Assembly: GCA_022842935.1 (NCBI GenBank)
Contig: JALHOP010000009.1
Coordinates: 1-64,000, forward strand
From: Myxococcota bacterium
Lineage (GTDB): Bacteria; Myxococcota; XYA12-FULL-58-9; JALHOP01
Length of the DNA: 64,000 nucleotides
Reading direction: 5' to 3'
Position 1 is the first letter of the stretch; each line of letters begins with the position of its first letter. Under the pieces are notes generated by a model that worked only from the letters and a program-made list of their open reading frames with translations, was not told the origin of the DNA and did not search any database. The position numbers and the translations under genes were made by a program. Positions 1 to 8,830 of this stretch are shown in pieces.

Positions 1-1868
1 CGGCTGCCATCGCGCTGACGGCACGACTCTCCGCACCACACGCGGCGGTCGCGAGGGGCCTCGTGATGGGAGACCGCGGCGGTCTTGCCGCTGCCGACCG
101 TGAAGCGTGGGCCGATGCTGGGCTTGCTCACTTGCTCGCAGTGAGCGGCATGCACGTCACCATGGTCGTCGTCGTCATCAGTGCTGGTGTGCGGCTGTTT
201 GCCGGCCGCGTGCCTGGGCTGGTCGAGCGTTGGTCGCTACCCCGCGTCGCTGCGGTGATTGCCCTCCCCACCGCGCTCCTCTTCTGCGCCTGGTCGGCAT
301 CGCCTGCCTCGGCCGTGCGGGCGACGATCATGGGCGGCGTGGGCCTCGTCGGGGTCGTGCTTGGGCGCCCGGCGCGCGCAGTCGAGGCTCTCGCGTTCAC
401 GGGTCTCGTCATGCTCGTCGAGCAACCGCTGCTCCTTCACGACGCGGGCTTCGGCTTGTCGATGGCCGCGGTTGCCGCACTGCTCGCGTCGCCTCGGTTG
501 CGGGTGGACTCCGCCGCCCTCCTCGCTCGACCCCTCTCGCGCTTGCTGCTCACGGCGCGGCGCACCGTGATGCTCGGGTTCATCGCGTCGGTCTCGGCCA
601 CACTCGCGGCACTACCCCTCACTGCGGTGTTCTTCGGGCGGGTCTCTCTCGTGGCGCCACTTACGAACCTTGCCGCCGTTCCGATCGGCGCTACGGTGGC
701 TACGCCGCTCGCGCTGGTTTTGGTGATCGTCGCCCCGGTTGCACCCCGTTTGGCGGACCTTCTCGCGGTGCCACTCGAGCGGCTGCTCGGCTGGCTTCTC
801 GCTGTCGTACGCTTCGGTGAAAAGTTGCCCGGCGCGACCGTGGTCCTCGCGACGCCGCGCACCCATGAGCTCGTGTTCTATGTCGTGTCGCTCGTTTCGG
901 CCTTTGCGGCAGCACGAGCTTCGCGTCAGCGAGCACGCCTTGGCCTGCTTTCATTGGCAGGCGCAGTTGGTCTCGTGGCAAGCGGGGTTGCGCGCTGGGT
1001 GGTCACGCGAGCGCGCAGCGAGCTCGTCGTCATGGTTCCGTATGTGGGGCAGGGTGACGGGGTCATTGTCCACTTCCCGGGCGGTCAGACCGGGGTCGTC
1101 GACGCCGGCGGCGCGATCGCGACGAGCGACTGGGACCCAGGCCGACAGGTCATAGCTCCGCTATTGCGGAGAAGCGGCGTCGCGACTATCGACCTCGCGG
1201 TCGTTAGCCATCCTCATCCTGACCATATCGGCGGCTTCGTCTATCTGGCGGAGCGGTTTCGCATCGCCGAGCTCTGGCGAAGTGGGCAAAGGGACGATGC
1301 CGGTGCGCTGCTGCGCTTGGAGCAGAGCGTGATGCGCCGCGGGGGACGTATTCGCGCTCCCGCTCAGCTCGCCGCCACGGTCAACTACGGTGGTATCAGC
1401 ATCGACGTCGTTCATCCCCGTATCGACGAGACGTCGTACCTGCCCGAGCTCGACCTCAACGACAACTCCGTAGTGTTGCGCCTGAGGCACGGTGCACGCT
1501 CCATCTTGCTCACCGGTGACATCGAGGCCATCGCGGAACGCGAAATCGTCGCGGCCGGCGCTCAGGTGGCGGCCGACGTGCTGAAGGTTGCCCACCATGG
1601 TAGTCGCACATCGTCCACCCCCGAGATGCTCGACGCCGTTCGGCCGTCGCTCGCAGTGGTCTCGTGCGGCGTCCATAACCAATTCGGTTTTCCGCATCCC
1701 GAGACTATAGACCGCTTTCGCGGACGAAATATCCCTCTTCTGTCGACCTCCCGGTTTGGAGCCATCACCCTGCGCAGCGACGGGCTGACCTGGCGCGTCA
1801 GCGGTCATCGCCCTGGCCTCATGCTGCCGGCAACGCCAATACTCGAGGAGGTGCCCGATGATGATTGA
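1..1868 (+). CDS. comEC: ComEC/Rec2 DNA-uptake channel, 3' part (5' end outside window)
   Basis: Inner-membrane channel and nuclease of natural transformation, passing single-stranded DNA into the cytoplasm. The frame is open to base 3, and the first visible residues already match the core Competence domain (GDRGGL, then HLLAVSGMHV), so the N-terminus lies upstream. Many hydrophobic segments follow to about codon 330. The C-terminal half is a metallo-beta-lactamase domain with the metal motif HPHPDHIGG, the TGDIE aspartate and VAHHGSRTSS. The stop overlaps the next start by 4 bp (TTGA). The pilB/pilT genes further along would supply the uptake pilus. Assignment is firm; activity is inferred. 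Confidence 0.93.
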   Translation, partial: AAIALTARLSAPHAAVARGLVMGDRGGLAAADREAWADAGLAHLLAVSGMHVTMVVVVISAGVRLFAGRVPGLVERWSLPRVAAVIALPTALLFCAWSASPASAVRATIMGGVGLVGVVLGRPARAVEALAFTGLVMLVEQPLLLHDAGFGLSMAAVAALLASPRLRVDSAALLARPLSRLLLTARRTVMLGFIASVSATLAALPLTAVFFGRVSLVAPLTNLAAVPIGATVATPLALVLVIVAPVAPRLADLLAVPLERLLGWLLAVVRFGEKLPGATVVLATPRTHELVFYVVSLVSAFAAARASRQRARLGLLSLAGAVGLVASGVARWVVTRARSELVVMVPYVGQGDGVIVHFPGGQTGVVDAGGAIATSDWDPGRQVIAPLLRRSGVATIDLAVVSHPHPDHIGGFVYLAERFRIAELWRSGQRDDAGALLRLEQSVMRRGGRIRAPAQLAATVNYGGISIDVVHPRIDETSYLPELDLNDNSVVLRLRHGARSILLTGDIEAIAEREIVAAGAQVAADVLKVAHHGSRTSSTPEMLDAVRPSLAVVSCGVHNQFGFPHPETIDRFRGRNIPLLSTSRFGAITLRSDGLTWRVSGHRPGLMLPATPILEEVPDDD

Positions 1869-4318
1869 CTGAGGGGCGGACCCCCCAGGACAATGCAAAC
1901 ATCTTGGTTTCCCGACTGGGAAAATATCTGCTGCTCGAACATGTGAGCCAGGGCGGCATGGCCGACGTCTTCCTCGCCAAGACGTTCGGTTTCGGAGGAG
2001 CCGACCAGCTCATCGCGCTCAAGTGTATTCGACCAGAGGTGCAGGCGAACCACGACTTCATCACGATGTTCATCGATGAAGCCAAACTCTCCGCCCTGCT
2101 CAGCCACGCCAATATCGCCAAGACCTACGAGCTCGGTCGTATCGATGACTCCTACTTCATCGCCATGGAGTACGTGAGCGGACGCGACCTACGAGCGCTC
2201 ATCGATCGCGCGCGCGCCCGCGGCATGGAGATCCCGGTTGGGCTGGCTCTCTTCATCGTCGCGTCCGTCCTCGAGGGCCTCGACTACGCGCATCGCAAAG
2301 CCGATCTCAAAGGAGAGCCCCTCCACATCGTGCATAGCGACGTCAGCCCGAGGAACGTGCTCGTCGGTTACGCCGGCGAGGTCAAGCTCATCGATTTCGG
2401 CATCGCGCGCGCGGCCCGGGGGCCATCGCACACCGAAGGACACGGCAAGGTCGGGTACATGTCTCCAGAGCAGGTCCGGGGTGAGGTGATCGACGCCCGT
2501 TCGGACATCTTCGCGGTGGGTTCGCTCATGTTCGAGCTGTTGACCCGCTCCCGCCTTTTCGACGGACCAAGCGATACGGCGGTGCGCGATAAAGTGAAGA
2601 GCGCGGAGGTCTTTCCGCCAAGTCTCGTTGCTCCGGGTCTTGTTCCGGATATCGAATCGGTCGTGATGCGCGCGCTGGGGCGGCGACCAGACGATCGTTA
2701 CGAGAGCGCCGAAGCGATGCACCGCGACGTCGTCGAAGTCATGCTCCGCCATCACGGACATCCGCAGCCGCGTGAGCTTGGCAACTTCGTGCGGCGACTT
2801 TTCGACGAAGAACATCGAGAGGACCTGGCGCGTATCGAGCGTGCGATGAACGTGCGGACAGTCTCCGAGCACGGGGAGGGCGAGTCGGCGGACGCGACTG
2901 ACAACTCAGTCGACATCGCAAAGCTCGCGCCGCTCATCGAGGAGACGACGTCCCCCGAGGCGACGCGTTTCGCCAGCATCTTGCCCAGCGGTGTCATCCT
3001 CACGCACCCGTTCGCGAAGCCAGCTGCGGCTGCCGCCGCCGCCGCCGAAGCGACCGCGGCCATCGCCGCCGCCAAGGAGCAAAGGCCGACGCCCCCGGTC
3101 GTTGGGCCGGTAACGACAGGCGAAAGTGTCACGTTAGCCTCGCCGTCGTTCGCACCTGTGACGACGAGCCACGGGGCGCCACGGGCCCCCGACCTTTCAC
3201 CACCGGTCGTGTCAGAACGCTCCTTTGCCCAGACGAGGCCAGATGCGACTTCCGGAGGGCCAACCGAGCCTGCGGTCGTCAGCGGTTCCGTCGTGCCGCC
3301 CCCGAGGTCCGCCTCGGCGGCCTTATCGCCGGCGGGGACCGCGCCACGCGTGGGCGCGCTCCCCCAGCCGATGACCGAGATCGAAGCGGCCGATGTCGGA
3401 GAGGGGTCCGATGGTGACACCGCTGTCGTGTTTCGCGATGTCGGTACCGACCCGCGAGCGACGACCTTCGACACAGATCGCCATCGTTCGCTAAAGCGGG
3501 TGCTTGGTGAAGATGCCGACGATGACGCAAATGACGGTGATACAGCGATCGTGCGCATGGACGGCACGCGTCTCGCTTCGTTGCACGATCGCGCCCACGG
3601 CGACGAAGACGACTTCACCGACCGTTTTCACAAGTCACTTGCGATTTTGGGAGTCCATGAGGACAGCGACGCAGGTCTCGAGCCGACCCAGGTCGCATTC
3701 AAGATCGAGGCCGCCCAGCAGGGGAGCGTCACGCAGTCCGCGCCCAACACACCGAGCGGCGTCCCCTCTGCGACCTCGGCGCCCAGGGTTCGGCGGGAGA
3801 CGGCCGAGAGCCTCGCTGCCATCGGGATCACACCCGCGCCCGCTACGATCGACACCGATGACTCGACAGACAGGGTGATGCGCTCGGGTACAGGTGCGGT
3901 CGAGCCTGTGCCTCGAGAAATTACCATCATCGACCATTCGCGTCGCTCCGGTGCCGCCGATGACTTGGCGCGCGAGGCAGTCCGCCCGCGTCGCTCAATC
4001 GTCCGTGGTGTCGTCCTCTTCTTGTTTCTGTGCGTGTTGTTTGGCGCGGCTGGGGTGGGCTATCTGTGGCTTCGGCGGACTGGGCGGCTTCCCGGTCACG
4101 CTGCCCCTGTTGGTGGTCTCGTCATCATCAGCCAGCCGGTGGGAGCCGAGGTTCTCATCGATGGAGTCGTCGTCGGGACGACCCCGTTCTCGTCGCAGAA
4201 GGTGCCGTCGGGCGTCCATCAGCTCCTGATTCGCGGAGTGTCTGGCAAGCAGCGTGCGCTCGAGGTCGAGGTCAGGGAGCGCGAGGTCGTGACTCGCGAA
4301 GTAAGCCTGCTCGACTGA
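1865..4318 (+). CDS. Membrane Ser/Thr protein kinase with C-terminal PEGA domain
   Basis: Eukaryote-like (Hanks-type) kinase of the kind abundant in myxobacteria. TTG start at 1865 overlaps the comEC stop (TTGA). Kinase domain at about residues 18-300: glycine loop VSQGGMADVF, catalytic Lys53 (IALK), loop IVHSDVSPRNV with Asp159, DFG at 177-179, and MSPEQ. The usual HRD arginine is Ser, so it looks like a non-RD kinase. A long Ala/Pro/Thr-rich linker (about 330-710, with an alanine run near 385) leads to one membrane segment (about 713-736) and a PEGA repeat with GAEVLIDG. The kinase domain should be cytoplasmic and the PEGA domain periplasmic. Substrate unknown. Confidence 0.9.
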   Translation: MTEGRTPQDNANILVSRLGKYLLLEHVSQGGMADVFLAKTFGFGGADQLIALKCIRPEVQANHDFITMFIDEAKLSALLSHANIAKTYELGRIDDSYFIAMEYVSGRDLRALIDRARARGMEIPVGLALFIVASVLEGLDYAHRKADLKGEPLHIVHSDVSPRNVLVGYAGEVKLIDFGIARAARGPSHTEGHGKVGYMSPEQVRGEVIDARSDIFAVGSLMFELLTRSRLFDGPSDTAVRDKVKSAEVFPPSLVAPGLVPDIESVVMRALGRRPDDRYESAEAMHRDVVEVMLRHHGHPQPRELGNFVRRLFDEEHREDLARIERAMNVRTVSEHGEGESADATDNSVDIAKLAPLIEETTSPEATRFASILPSGVILTHPFAKPAAAAAAAAEATAAIAAAKEQRPTPPVVGPVTTGESVTLASPSFAPVTTSHGAPRAPDLSPPVVSERSFAQTRPDATSGGPTEPAVVSGSVVPPPRSASAALSPAGTAPRVGALPQPMTEIEAADVGEGSDGDTAVVFRDVGTDPRATTFDTDRHRSLKRVLGEDADDDANDGDTAIVRMDGTRLASLHDRAHGDEDDFTDRFHKSLAILGVHEDSDAGLEPTQVAFKIEAAQQGSVTQSAPNTPSGVPSATSAPRVRRETAESLAAIGITPAPATIDTDDSTDRVMRSGTGAVEPVPREITIIDHSRRSGAADDLAREAVRPRRSIVRGVVLFLFLCVLFGAAGVGYLWLRRTGRLPGHAAPVGGLVIISQPVGAEVLIDGVVVGTTPFSSQKVPSGVHQLLIRGVSGKQRALEVEVREREVVTREVSLLD

Positions 4319-4365
4319 TCCGCCGTAGATTGGGAGCGGCTCGGCTTAGCGGGTATGATCGAGTC

Positions 4366-5094
4366 GTGCGTTCGTACTGGCTTTGCGTTTTCACTATCGT
4401 TGCGGTCGCCGTGTTCGCGAGAGCGGACGTGTTCGCCCAGTCAAAAATCAAGGTTGTCGTCCTCGACCTCAATGGCCTCGGACTCCACGGCCGGGATGCG
4501 GAGCTACCGAGAGCGCTCGGCACGTATCTCCGCAACAGCGTCGCTACCATCGACGGATTGCAGCTCTTGCCGCCTGTCGACGTGCAACTCGCAGTCCAGG
4601 CGTCCAAAAACCCGAAGCTCATCGACTGTGCTGGAGGCGCGAAATGCGCCGCCGATATTGGCAAGTTGGTAGGCGCCGACCGGGTCATCTTCGGTGGCAT
4701 AAGTGCCGTGGGCGAGGCTTACAGCTTGAACGCGCGCGTCCTCGAGACGGCGACCGGAAAAGAGGTTGCGCGTCACCAGGCGACCTTTGCTGGCTCCCGT
4801 GATGCGCTCATCCCCGAGATTCGTCTGGCCGCATATCGCTTGCTCGCTCCCGAGCGCATCCTCGGCTCGCTCATGGTGCAAGCCGACGTCGATGGCGTTA
4901 GCGTCGAGATTGACGGTGAGCCGCGCGGCGTGACCCCGTTCCGCGAGCCCATCAAAGACCTTCTTCCAGGTAAACACACCGTGGTGCTCAAGCGGTCGGG
5001 TTACTCCCAATTCCAACAAGAGCTCACCATTCGGCCGTTCGAGACCGCGAAGCTCCAGCTCAAGCTCGATCGATCCGTGAAGGCCGAGCCGTGA
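4366..5094 (+). CDS. Exported PEGA-domain protein
   Basis: About 242 aa from GTG 4366. This start gives a clean signal peptide (SYWLCVFTIVAVAVFARADVFAQ) directly ahead of the mature domain; the frame runs open further upstream inside the kinase gene, but that translation is out of register with it and Arg-rich. The N-terminal region (KIKVVVLDLNGLG, then a TYLRNSV...LLPPVDVQ stretch) resembles periplasmic proteins that bind or assemble envelope components. The C-terminal ~70 residues form a PEGA domain (VSVEIDGEPRGVTPF, then LLPGKHTVVLKRSGY). It follows the kinase that also ends in PEGA, so a shared envelope-sensing role is plausible but unproven. Confidence 0.75.
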   Translation: MRSYWLCVFTIVAVAVFARADVFAQSKIKVVVLDLNGLGLHGRDAELPRALGTYLRNSVATIDGLQLLPPVDVQLAVQASKNPKLIDCAGGAKCAADIGKLVGADRVIFGGISAVGEAYSLNARVLETATGKEVARHQATFAGSRDALIPEIRLAAYRLLAPERILGSLMVQADVDGVSVEIDGEPRGVTPFREPIKDLLPGKHTVVLKRSGYSQFQQELTIRPFETAKLQLKLDRSVKAEP

Positions 5095-5420
5095 GCGACG
5101 AACCCGCCGGGCCGGATATCGGAGAGACACTGCCGCAGGTCTACTCCGTGGTGAAAGAAGGACGGCTGGTCGCCTACGCCCGCCGTGTGACGCCCGAGAC
5201 TGGCGGGGCGGTTCGTCGGGCGAGTGCCAAAGAACCGCGTGTACTGCACGCTATAGCATACGGTGTGGTCGACTGTTTCGACAACAAGGCCGCGCCAACC
5301 ATCGTCGATAAAGCCAAGAGCGTCGAGACGCTCGACGCGCTGCTCTTCGAGCTCAAGCTCGAGGGCTACGATGTCCACGTCGGTGAGACGAAGCCGAACG
5401 GCGCGCGCTGGACATTTTAG
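5091..5420 (+). CDS. Small hypothetical protein (109 aa)
   Basis: Not recognised. GTG start overlaps the preceding stop (GTGA), so it is probably the last gene of the comEC-kinase-PEGA unit. It is soluble with no signal peptide. The C-terminal half is acidic and helical (SVETLDALLFELKLEGYDV) and suggests a small regulator or adaptor, but no family was identified. Its stop codon overlaps the convergent ptsI stop by 4 bp (5417-5420), which leaves no room for an independent terminator and argues that the gene is real and the junction is shared. Confidence 0.6.
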   Translation: MSDEPAGPDIGETLPQVYSVVKEGRLVAYARRVTPETGGAVRRASAKEPRVLHAIAYGVVDCFDNKAAPTIVDKAKSVETLDALLFELKLEGYDVHVGETKPNGARWTF

Positions 5421-7216
5421 GCTCGCGCGACCTCGTCTTCTTCGTCCCAGTTGGGCTGTAGTAGCGTCTTGCTGCTCATGAATTGACGCACGAGCTCGAC
5501 GACTTCTTCCCGCTTGGCGCAAGCCAGCGTTTCGGACAAGAGCGCGTCACACTCGCTCTTGGCGAGCTCGAGCACCAACCTCTTCACCTTGGGGATCGAC
5601 GTCGCGTTCATGCTGAGCTGATCGAACCCCAGCCCCAGCAGTAGTGCCGTGTTCTCGAGGTCTCCCGCCATTTCGCCGCACACTGAGGTGTGAATGTGGG
5701 CGGCGCGGGCCGCGTCGGCGATGGTACGCAGTGTACGCAGTACCGACGGGTGAAGAGGATGATTGAGGTAGTCGACTCGTTCGTTGGTGCGGTCGGCAGC
5801 GAGCAAGAACTGGAGAAGGTCGTTGGTTCCGACAGCGAAGAAGTCCACGTGTTTTGCGAGGTGGTCAGCGATGAATACCGCGCTCGGCACTTCGATCATG
5901 ATGCCCACTGGTACGTCGGTCTTGTGCGGCACGCCGTCGCGCGTAAGACGGGCAGACACCTGCGAGATGACCTCGCGAGCGTCCTCTACCTCTTCGACAG
6001 CGGCGACCATCGGCAACATGACCCGCACGTCGCCATGCATGGCGGCCCGCAAGACGCCGGCAATCTGGGGCTCGAAAATCTCCGGATGTCGTAGGCAATA
6101 GCGGATTGCTCGCAAACCCAAGGCCGGGTTGGCTTCGAGCTCGAGCGGCGCCATGCCCTGGAAGATCTTATCGCCACCAAGGTCGAACGTACGGATCGTC
6201 ACCTGCCGGTCGCCAACCTCGGCGAGCACCTTGCGGTAGGTCTGATAGTGGTCCTCTTCGCTGGGGGGCTCGCGTCGACCCAAAAACATGAACTCGGTGC
6301 GGTAGAGTCCGATCGCTTCGCCGCCACGACTGATGACGGTGGCAACCTCCACGGGAAGCTCGATGTTGCCGGCGACGCGGATGGAGTGTCCGTCCGTCGT
6401 CTGCGCTGGCAAAGCCTGGGCTTCGAGGAGCTCCAGCGTCATGCGGTCGAAGATGACGCGTCGCCGATCGCTGCGTTCGACTTGAATCTTCGTGGGCCGC
6501 AACAAGACCTGCCCGTCGAGACCGTCGATGATGATCTGGTCGCCGGAGCCGGCCGCGTCGACTATGCCATGAGCGCCGACCACCGCGGGAATCTCGAGCG
6601 CGCGTGCGATGATCGAGCTGTGCGAGGTCTTGCCACCAACCTCGGTGACGAACGCCTTGACCTTGTGCTGCGATAGCACCGCCGTGTCGACCGGCGAGAG
6701 ATCGTGCGCGACCAAGACCACCCCTTCCGCGTGCGCAGGTACCTCGGCGATGTCGTTCATTTGCCCGACGAGATTGCGTAGGATGCGCTCGCCAGCGAAC
6801 TCGACGTCCCCCTTGCGTTCGCGGAAGTACGGGTCAGCGACGCTGTCGAAGAGGCTGCGGATGCGGGCGATGACCTGCGACACTGCCCACTCGGCGTTGA
6901 CCAACTCGTCGCGGATCGTCCTAGAGGCCTCCGTAAACAGTGAACGGTCGCGCAGCATCATCTCGTGGGCTTCGAGGATCGCCTTGTGGTCCATTGCTGA
7001 ACCCGCGAACGACGTACGCACCGCCTCGAGCTGCGCCACCGAGGCGGTGATGGCGGACTCGAGCCTCGCGATCTCGGCCTCGACGTCTTTGGCTTCGATA
7101 TGATGACGGCGGAAGCGAACGCTGCGTCTGTCGAGGAGCACGACGCGGCCAATGGCAATGCCCGCCGAGGTGCCGATGCCGCGAAAAATCCGCGGTCGAC
7201 CGCTGCCCGGCGGCAT
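5417..7216 (-). CDS. ptsI: PTS enzyme I (phosphoenolpyruvate-protein phosphotransferase)
   Basis: Transfers phosphate from PEP to HPr in the cytoplasm. Family signatures are complete: phospho-His199 in GGKTSHSSIIAR, the PEP-site segment DFFAVGTNDLLQF and the C-terminal SVCGEMAGD cysteine. About 599 aa from ATG 7216, near the usual 575. GTG 7225 is equally possible because it makes a 4-bp GTGA overlap with the HPr stop. Last gene of the ptsN-hprK-rapZ-EIIA-HPr-ptsI unit. No sugar EIIB or EIIC is nearby, so it most likely drives a regulatory phosphorelay rather than sugar import. Confidence 0.95.
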   Translation of the reverse strand: MPPGSGRPRIFRGIGTSAGIAIGRVVLLDRRSVRFRRHHIEAKDVEAEIARLESAITASVAQLEAVRTSFAGSAMDHKAILEAHEMMLRDRSLFTEASRTIRDELVNAEWAVSQVIARIRSLFDSVADPYFRERKGDVEFAGERILRNLVGQMNDIAEVPAHAEGVVLVAHDLSPVDTAVLSQHKVKAFVTEVGGKTSHSSIIARALEIPAVVGAHGIVDAAGSGDQIIIDGLDGQVLLRPTKIQVERSDRRRVIFDRMTLELLEAQALPAQTTDGHSIRVAGNIELPVEVATVISRGGEAIGLYRTEFMFLGRREPPSEEDHYQTYRKVLAEVGDRQVTIRTFDLGGDKIFQGMAPLELEANPALGLRAIRYCLRHPEIFEPQIAGVLRAAMHGDVRVMLPMVAAVEEVEDAREVISQVSARLTRDGVPHKTDVPVGIMIEVPSAVFIADHLAKHVDFFAVGTNDLLQFLLAADRTNERVDYLNHPLHPSVLRTLRTIADAARAAHIHTSVCGEMAGDLENTALLLGLGFDQLSMNATSIPKVKRLVLELAKSECDALLSETLACAKREEVVELVRQFMSSKTLLQPNWDEEDEVARA

Positions 7217-7221
7217 CACCT

Positions 7222-7503
7222 TCACGACTCGAAGCCCCGATCGATTAAGGCGCAAAGCGCTTCGACGGCGCGCTCAGCATCGCTCCCCTCGGCTTCGACG
7301 GTCAACGCGGTGCCACGGCCCGCAGCCAGCGCGAGGACACTCATGATGCTCTTGGCGTTAGCGCGTTGGCCACCAGCACCATCGCGCTCGAGGGTGATCT
7401 CGCAGGCAAAGCCACCAGCCATTTGAACCAAGACGCCAGCGGCGCGAAGATGCAGCCCCAGGTCGTTGGAAACCCGTACGCTACGGCGGATGCGCGCGCT
7501 CAC
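7222..7503 (-). CDS. HPr-like phosphocarrier
   Basis: 93 aa. Phospho-His18 lies in GLHLRAAG. The histidine and the following arginine of the canonical GLHARPA are kept, but the Pro is Ala. The serine site of HPr kinase is present (Ser52 in NAKSIMSVLAL), and hprK lies three genes upstream. It relays phosphate from EI to the two EIIA proteins encoded in the same operon. GTG start overlaps the EIIA stop (GTGA, 7500-7503). The spacing between the two phospho-sites is three residues longer than in the textbook protein. Either name, HPr or NPr, would fit. Confidence 0.9.
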   Translation of the reverse strand: MSARIRRSVRVSNDLGLHLRAAGVLVQMAGGFACEITLERDGAGGQRANAKSIMSVLALAAGRGTALTVEAEGSDAERAVEALCALIDRGFES

Positions 7504-7922
7504 GATGCACTCTCCTTCACGGCGCTACCCAGCACCTCGCTGGCGACGGCGATTGATCGCAGACCGGCTTCCTTCACCTGTCGAGCCGCTGTCGCGAGGT
7601 CCACGTCTTTGACGCTCAGCTGCAGGGCCTTGATCGCCATGGGAAGGTTGGCTCCCGTCAAGACTTCGACGACGCCAACCCTGTGGAGCGTGAGACCTAC
7701 GTTCGAAGGGGTGCCGCCGAACATGTCGGTGAGGATCAAAACGCCCCGGGCGCCTTGGACCGCAGTGACGGCTTCGCGCAGACGTGTCTCGTACGTTTGC
7801 GTTGTATCGTCCTCATTTATCTCGACAGCGACGAAGCGCGTCGCGTCTGCGACGACGCCTCTGGCGGTCGCCAGCAGCGATTCCGCGAGGCGGCTATGCG
7901 TTGCGATGACCACACCAATCAC
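7500..7922 (-). CDS. PTS EIIA component, mannose family
   Basis: About 140 aa. The GTG start at 7922 overlaps the rapZ stop (GTGA) and has AAGGAG six bases upstream. The open frame continues upstream but is only a rapZ shadow. Phospho-acceptor His9 sits in VVIATHSRLAESLL, and DMFGGTPSNVGL is the family signature. No IIB, IIC or IID partner is encoded here, so this is probably a signalling EIIA receiving phosphate from HPr, as in other proteobacterial regulatory PTS clusters. Cytoplasmic. Confidence 0.9.
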   Translation of the reverse strand: MIGVVIATHSRLAESLLATARGVVADATRFVAVEINEDDTTQTYETRLREAVTAVQGARGVLILTDMFGGTPSNVGLTLHRVGVVEVLTGANLPMAIKALQLSVKDVDLATAARQVKEAGLRSIAVASEVLGSAVKESAS

Positions 7923-8830
7923 GACGACTCCTTGGTGGCTTTCACGACGCTTTCGCGCGGTCGGGCAAGCCGCGCGGCGTTGTGTACATCTCGGTGGCGC
8001 AAGTCGACATTGAGTCCGAGCTCGCGCAGTTTGTCTGCTATCGCGGAAGACACGACGACGGAACGGTGCTGGCCGCCGGTGCAACCAATGGCCAAGGTTA
8101 GGTAGCGCTTGCCCTCGCTCTGGAAACGCGGCGTCAGAAATTTCAAGAAGGCCATCGCCTGGTCGATGAAGGCTGCTGTCTCGGTACTGTCCATAACGTT
8201 CTTCACCACCGCGTCGTCGAGACCGGTGAGCTCGCGCAGGCCGGGGACGAAAAATGGGTTCGCGAGGAAGCGCACATCGAAGACCATGTCGGCGTCGAGA
8301 GGGAGGCCGTGCTTGAAGCCGAAGCTCAAGACAGCGACGCGCAGCGTGTCGCGCATACTGACGCCGGCGATCTGCTCGATCACACGGGCCTTGAGCTCAT
8401 GGGGCGACATGGCGGAGGTGTCCAGCGTGTCGTCGGCGATCTCGCGCAGAGGCACCAGGAGCTCGCGCTCGCGCTCGATAGCGTCGCGCAAGCCACCGCC
8501 GCTATCCAACGGATGTTTGCGGCGCGTCTCGGAGTAGCGGCGCAACAGCGCCTCCTCACGGGCTTCGAAGTAGACGACCCGGACCGTGTGGATCGAGCGT
8601 AGGGTCTCGACCAGCGCAGGTGCGCCTCGTAGCGAGGCAGGATTGCGCGCATCCATGACAAGCACCACACGCGCCGTCGTCGGGTCGTCGGGGAGGGTGC
8701 GGACCAGCTCCGAGACCAAAGACGTCGGCAGGTTGTCGACGCAGTAGAAGCCCTGGTCTTCGAGGACGCGCACCGCGGTGGACTTGCCCGACCCGGATTG
8801 CCCGGTGAGGATGACGATCTGGCGCTTCAT
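7919..8830 (-). CDS. rapZ: RNase adapter / nucleotide-binding protein RapZ
   Basis: 303 aa from ATG 8830, which overlaps the hprK stop (ATGA). N-terminal P-loop GQSGSGKS (10-17), a Walker-B-like VVLVMDARN, and the C-terminal family signature GCTGGQHRS. In Escherichia coli RapZ controls glucosamine-6-phosphate synthase through small RNAs, and its Bacillus homologue YvcJ binds nucleotides. Placement between hprK and the EIIA gene is the common proteobacterial arrangement. The role in this organism is inferred only. Confidence 0.94.
   Translation of the reverse strand: MKRQIVILTGQSGSGKSTAVRVLEDQGFYCVDNLPTSLVSELVRTLPDDPTTARVVLVMDARNPASLRGAPALVETLRSIHTVRVVYFEAREEALLRRYSETRRKHPLDSGGGLRDAIERERELLVPLREIADDTLDTSAMSPHELKARVIEQIAGVSMRDTLRVAVLSFGFKHGLPLDADMVFDVRFLANPFFVPGLRELTGLDDAVVKNVMDSTETAAFIDQAMAFLKFLTPRFQSEGKRYLTLAIGCTGGQHRSVVVSSAIADKLRELGLNVDLRHRDVHNAARLARPRESVVKATKESS

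Noticed and set aside
4030-4365. Upstream extension of the secreted PEGA protein into the kinase gene
   Set aside because: It would bury the signal peptide and yields Arg/Trp-rich sequence out of frame with the real kinase; GTG 4366 explains the data better.
7923-8084. N-terminal extension of the EIIA-Man gene
   Set aside because: Arg-rich shadow of rapZ; the family starts at the GTG that overlaps the rapZ stop and has a good ribosome site.
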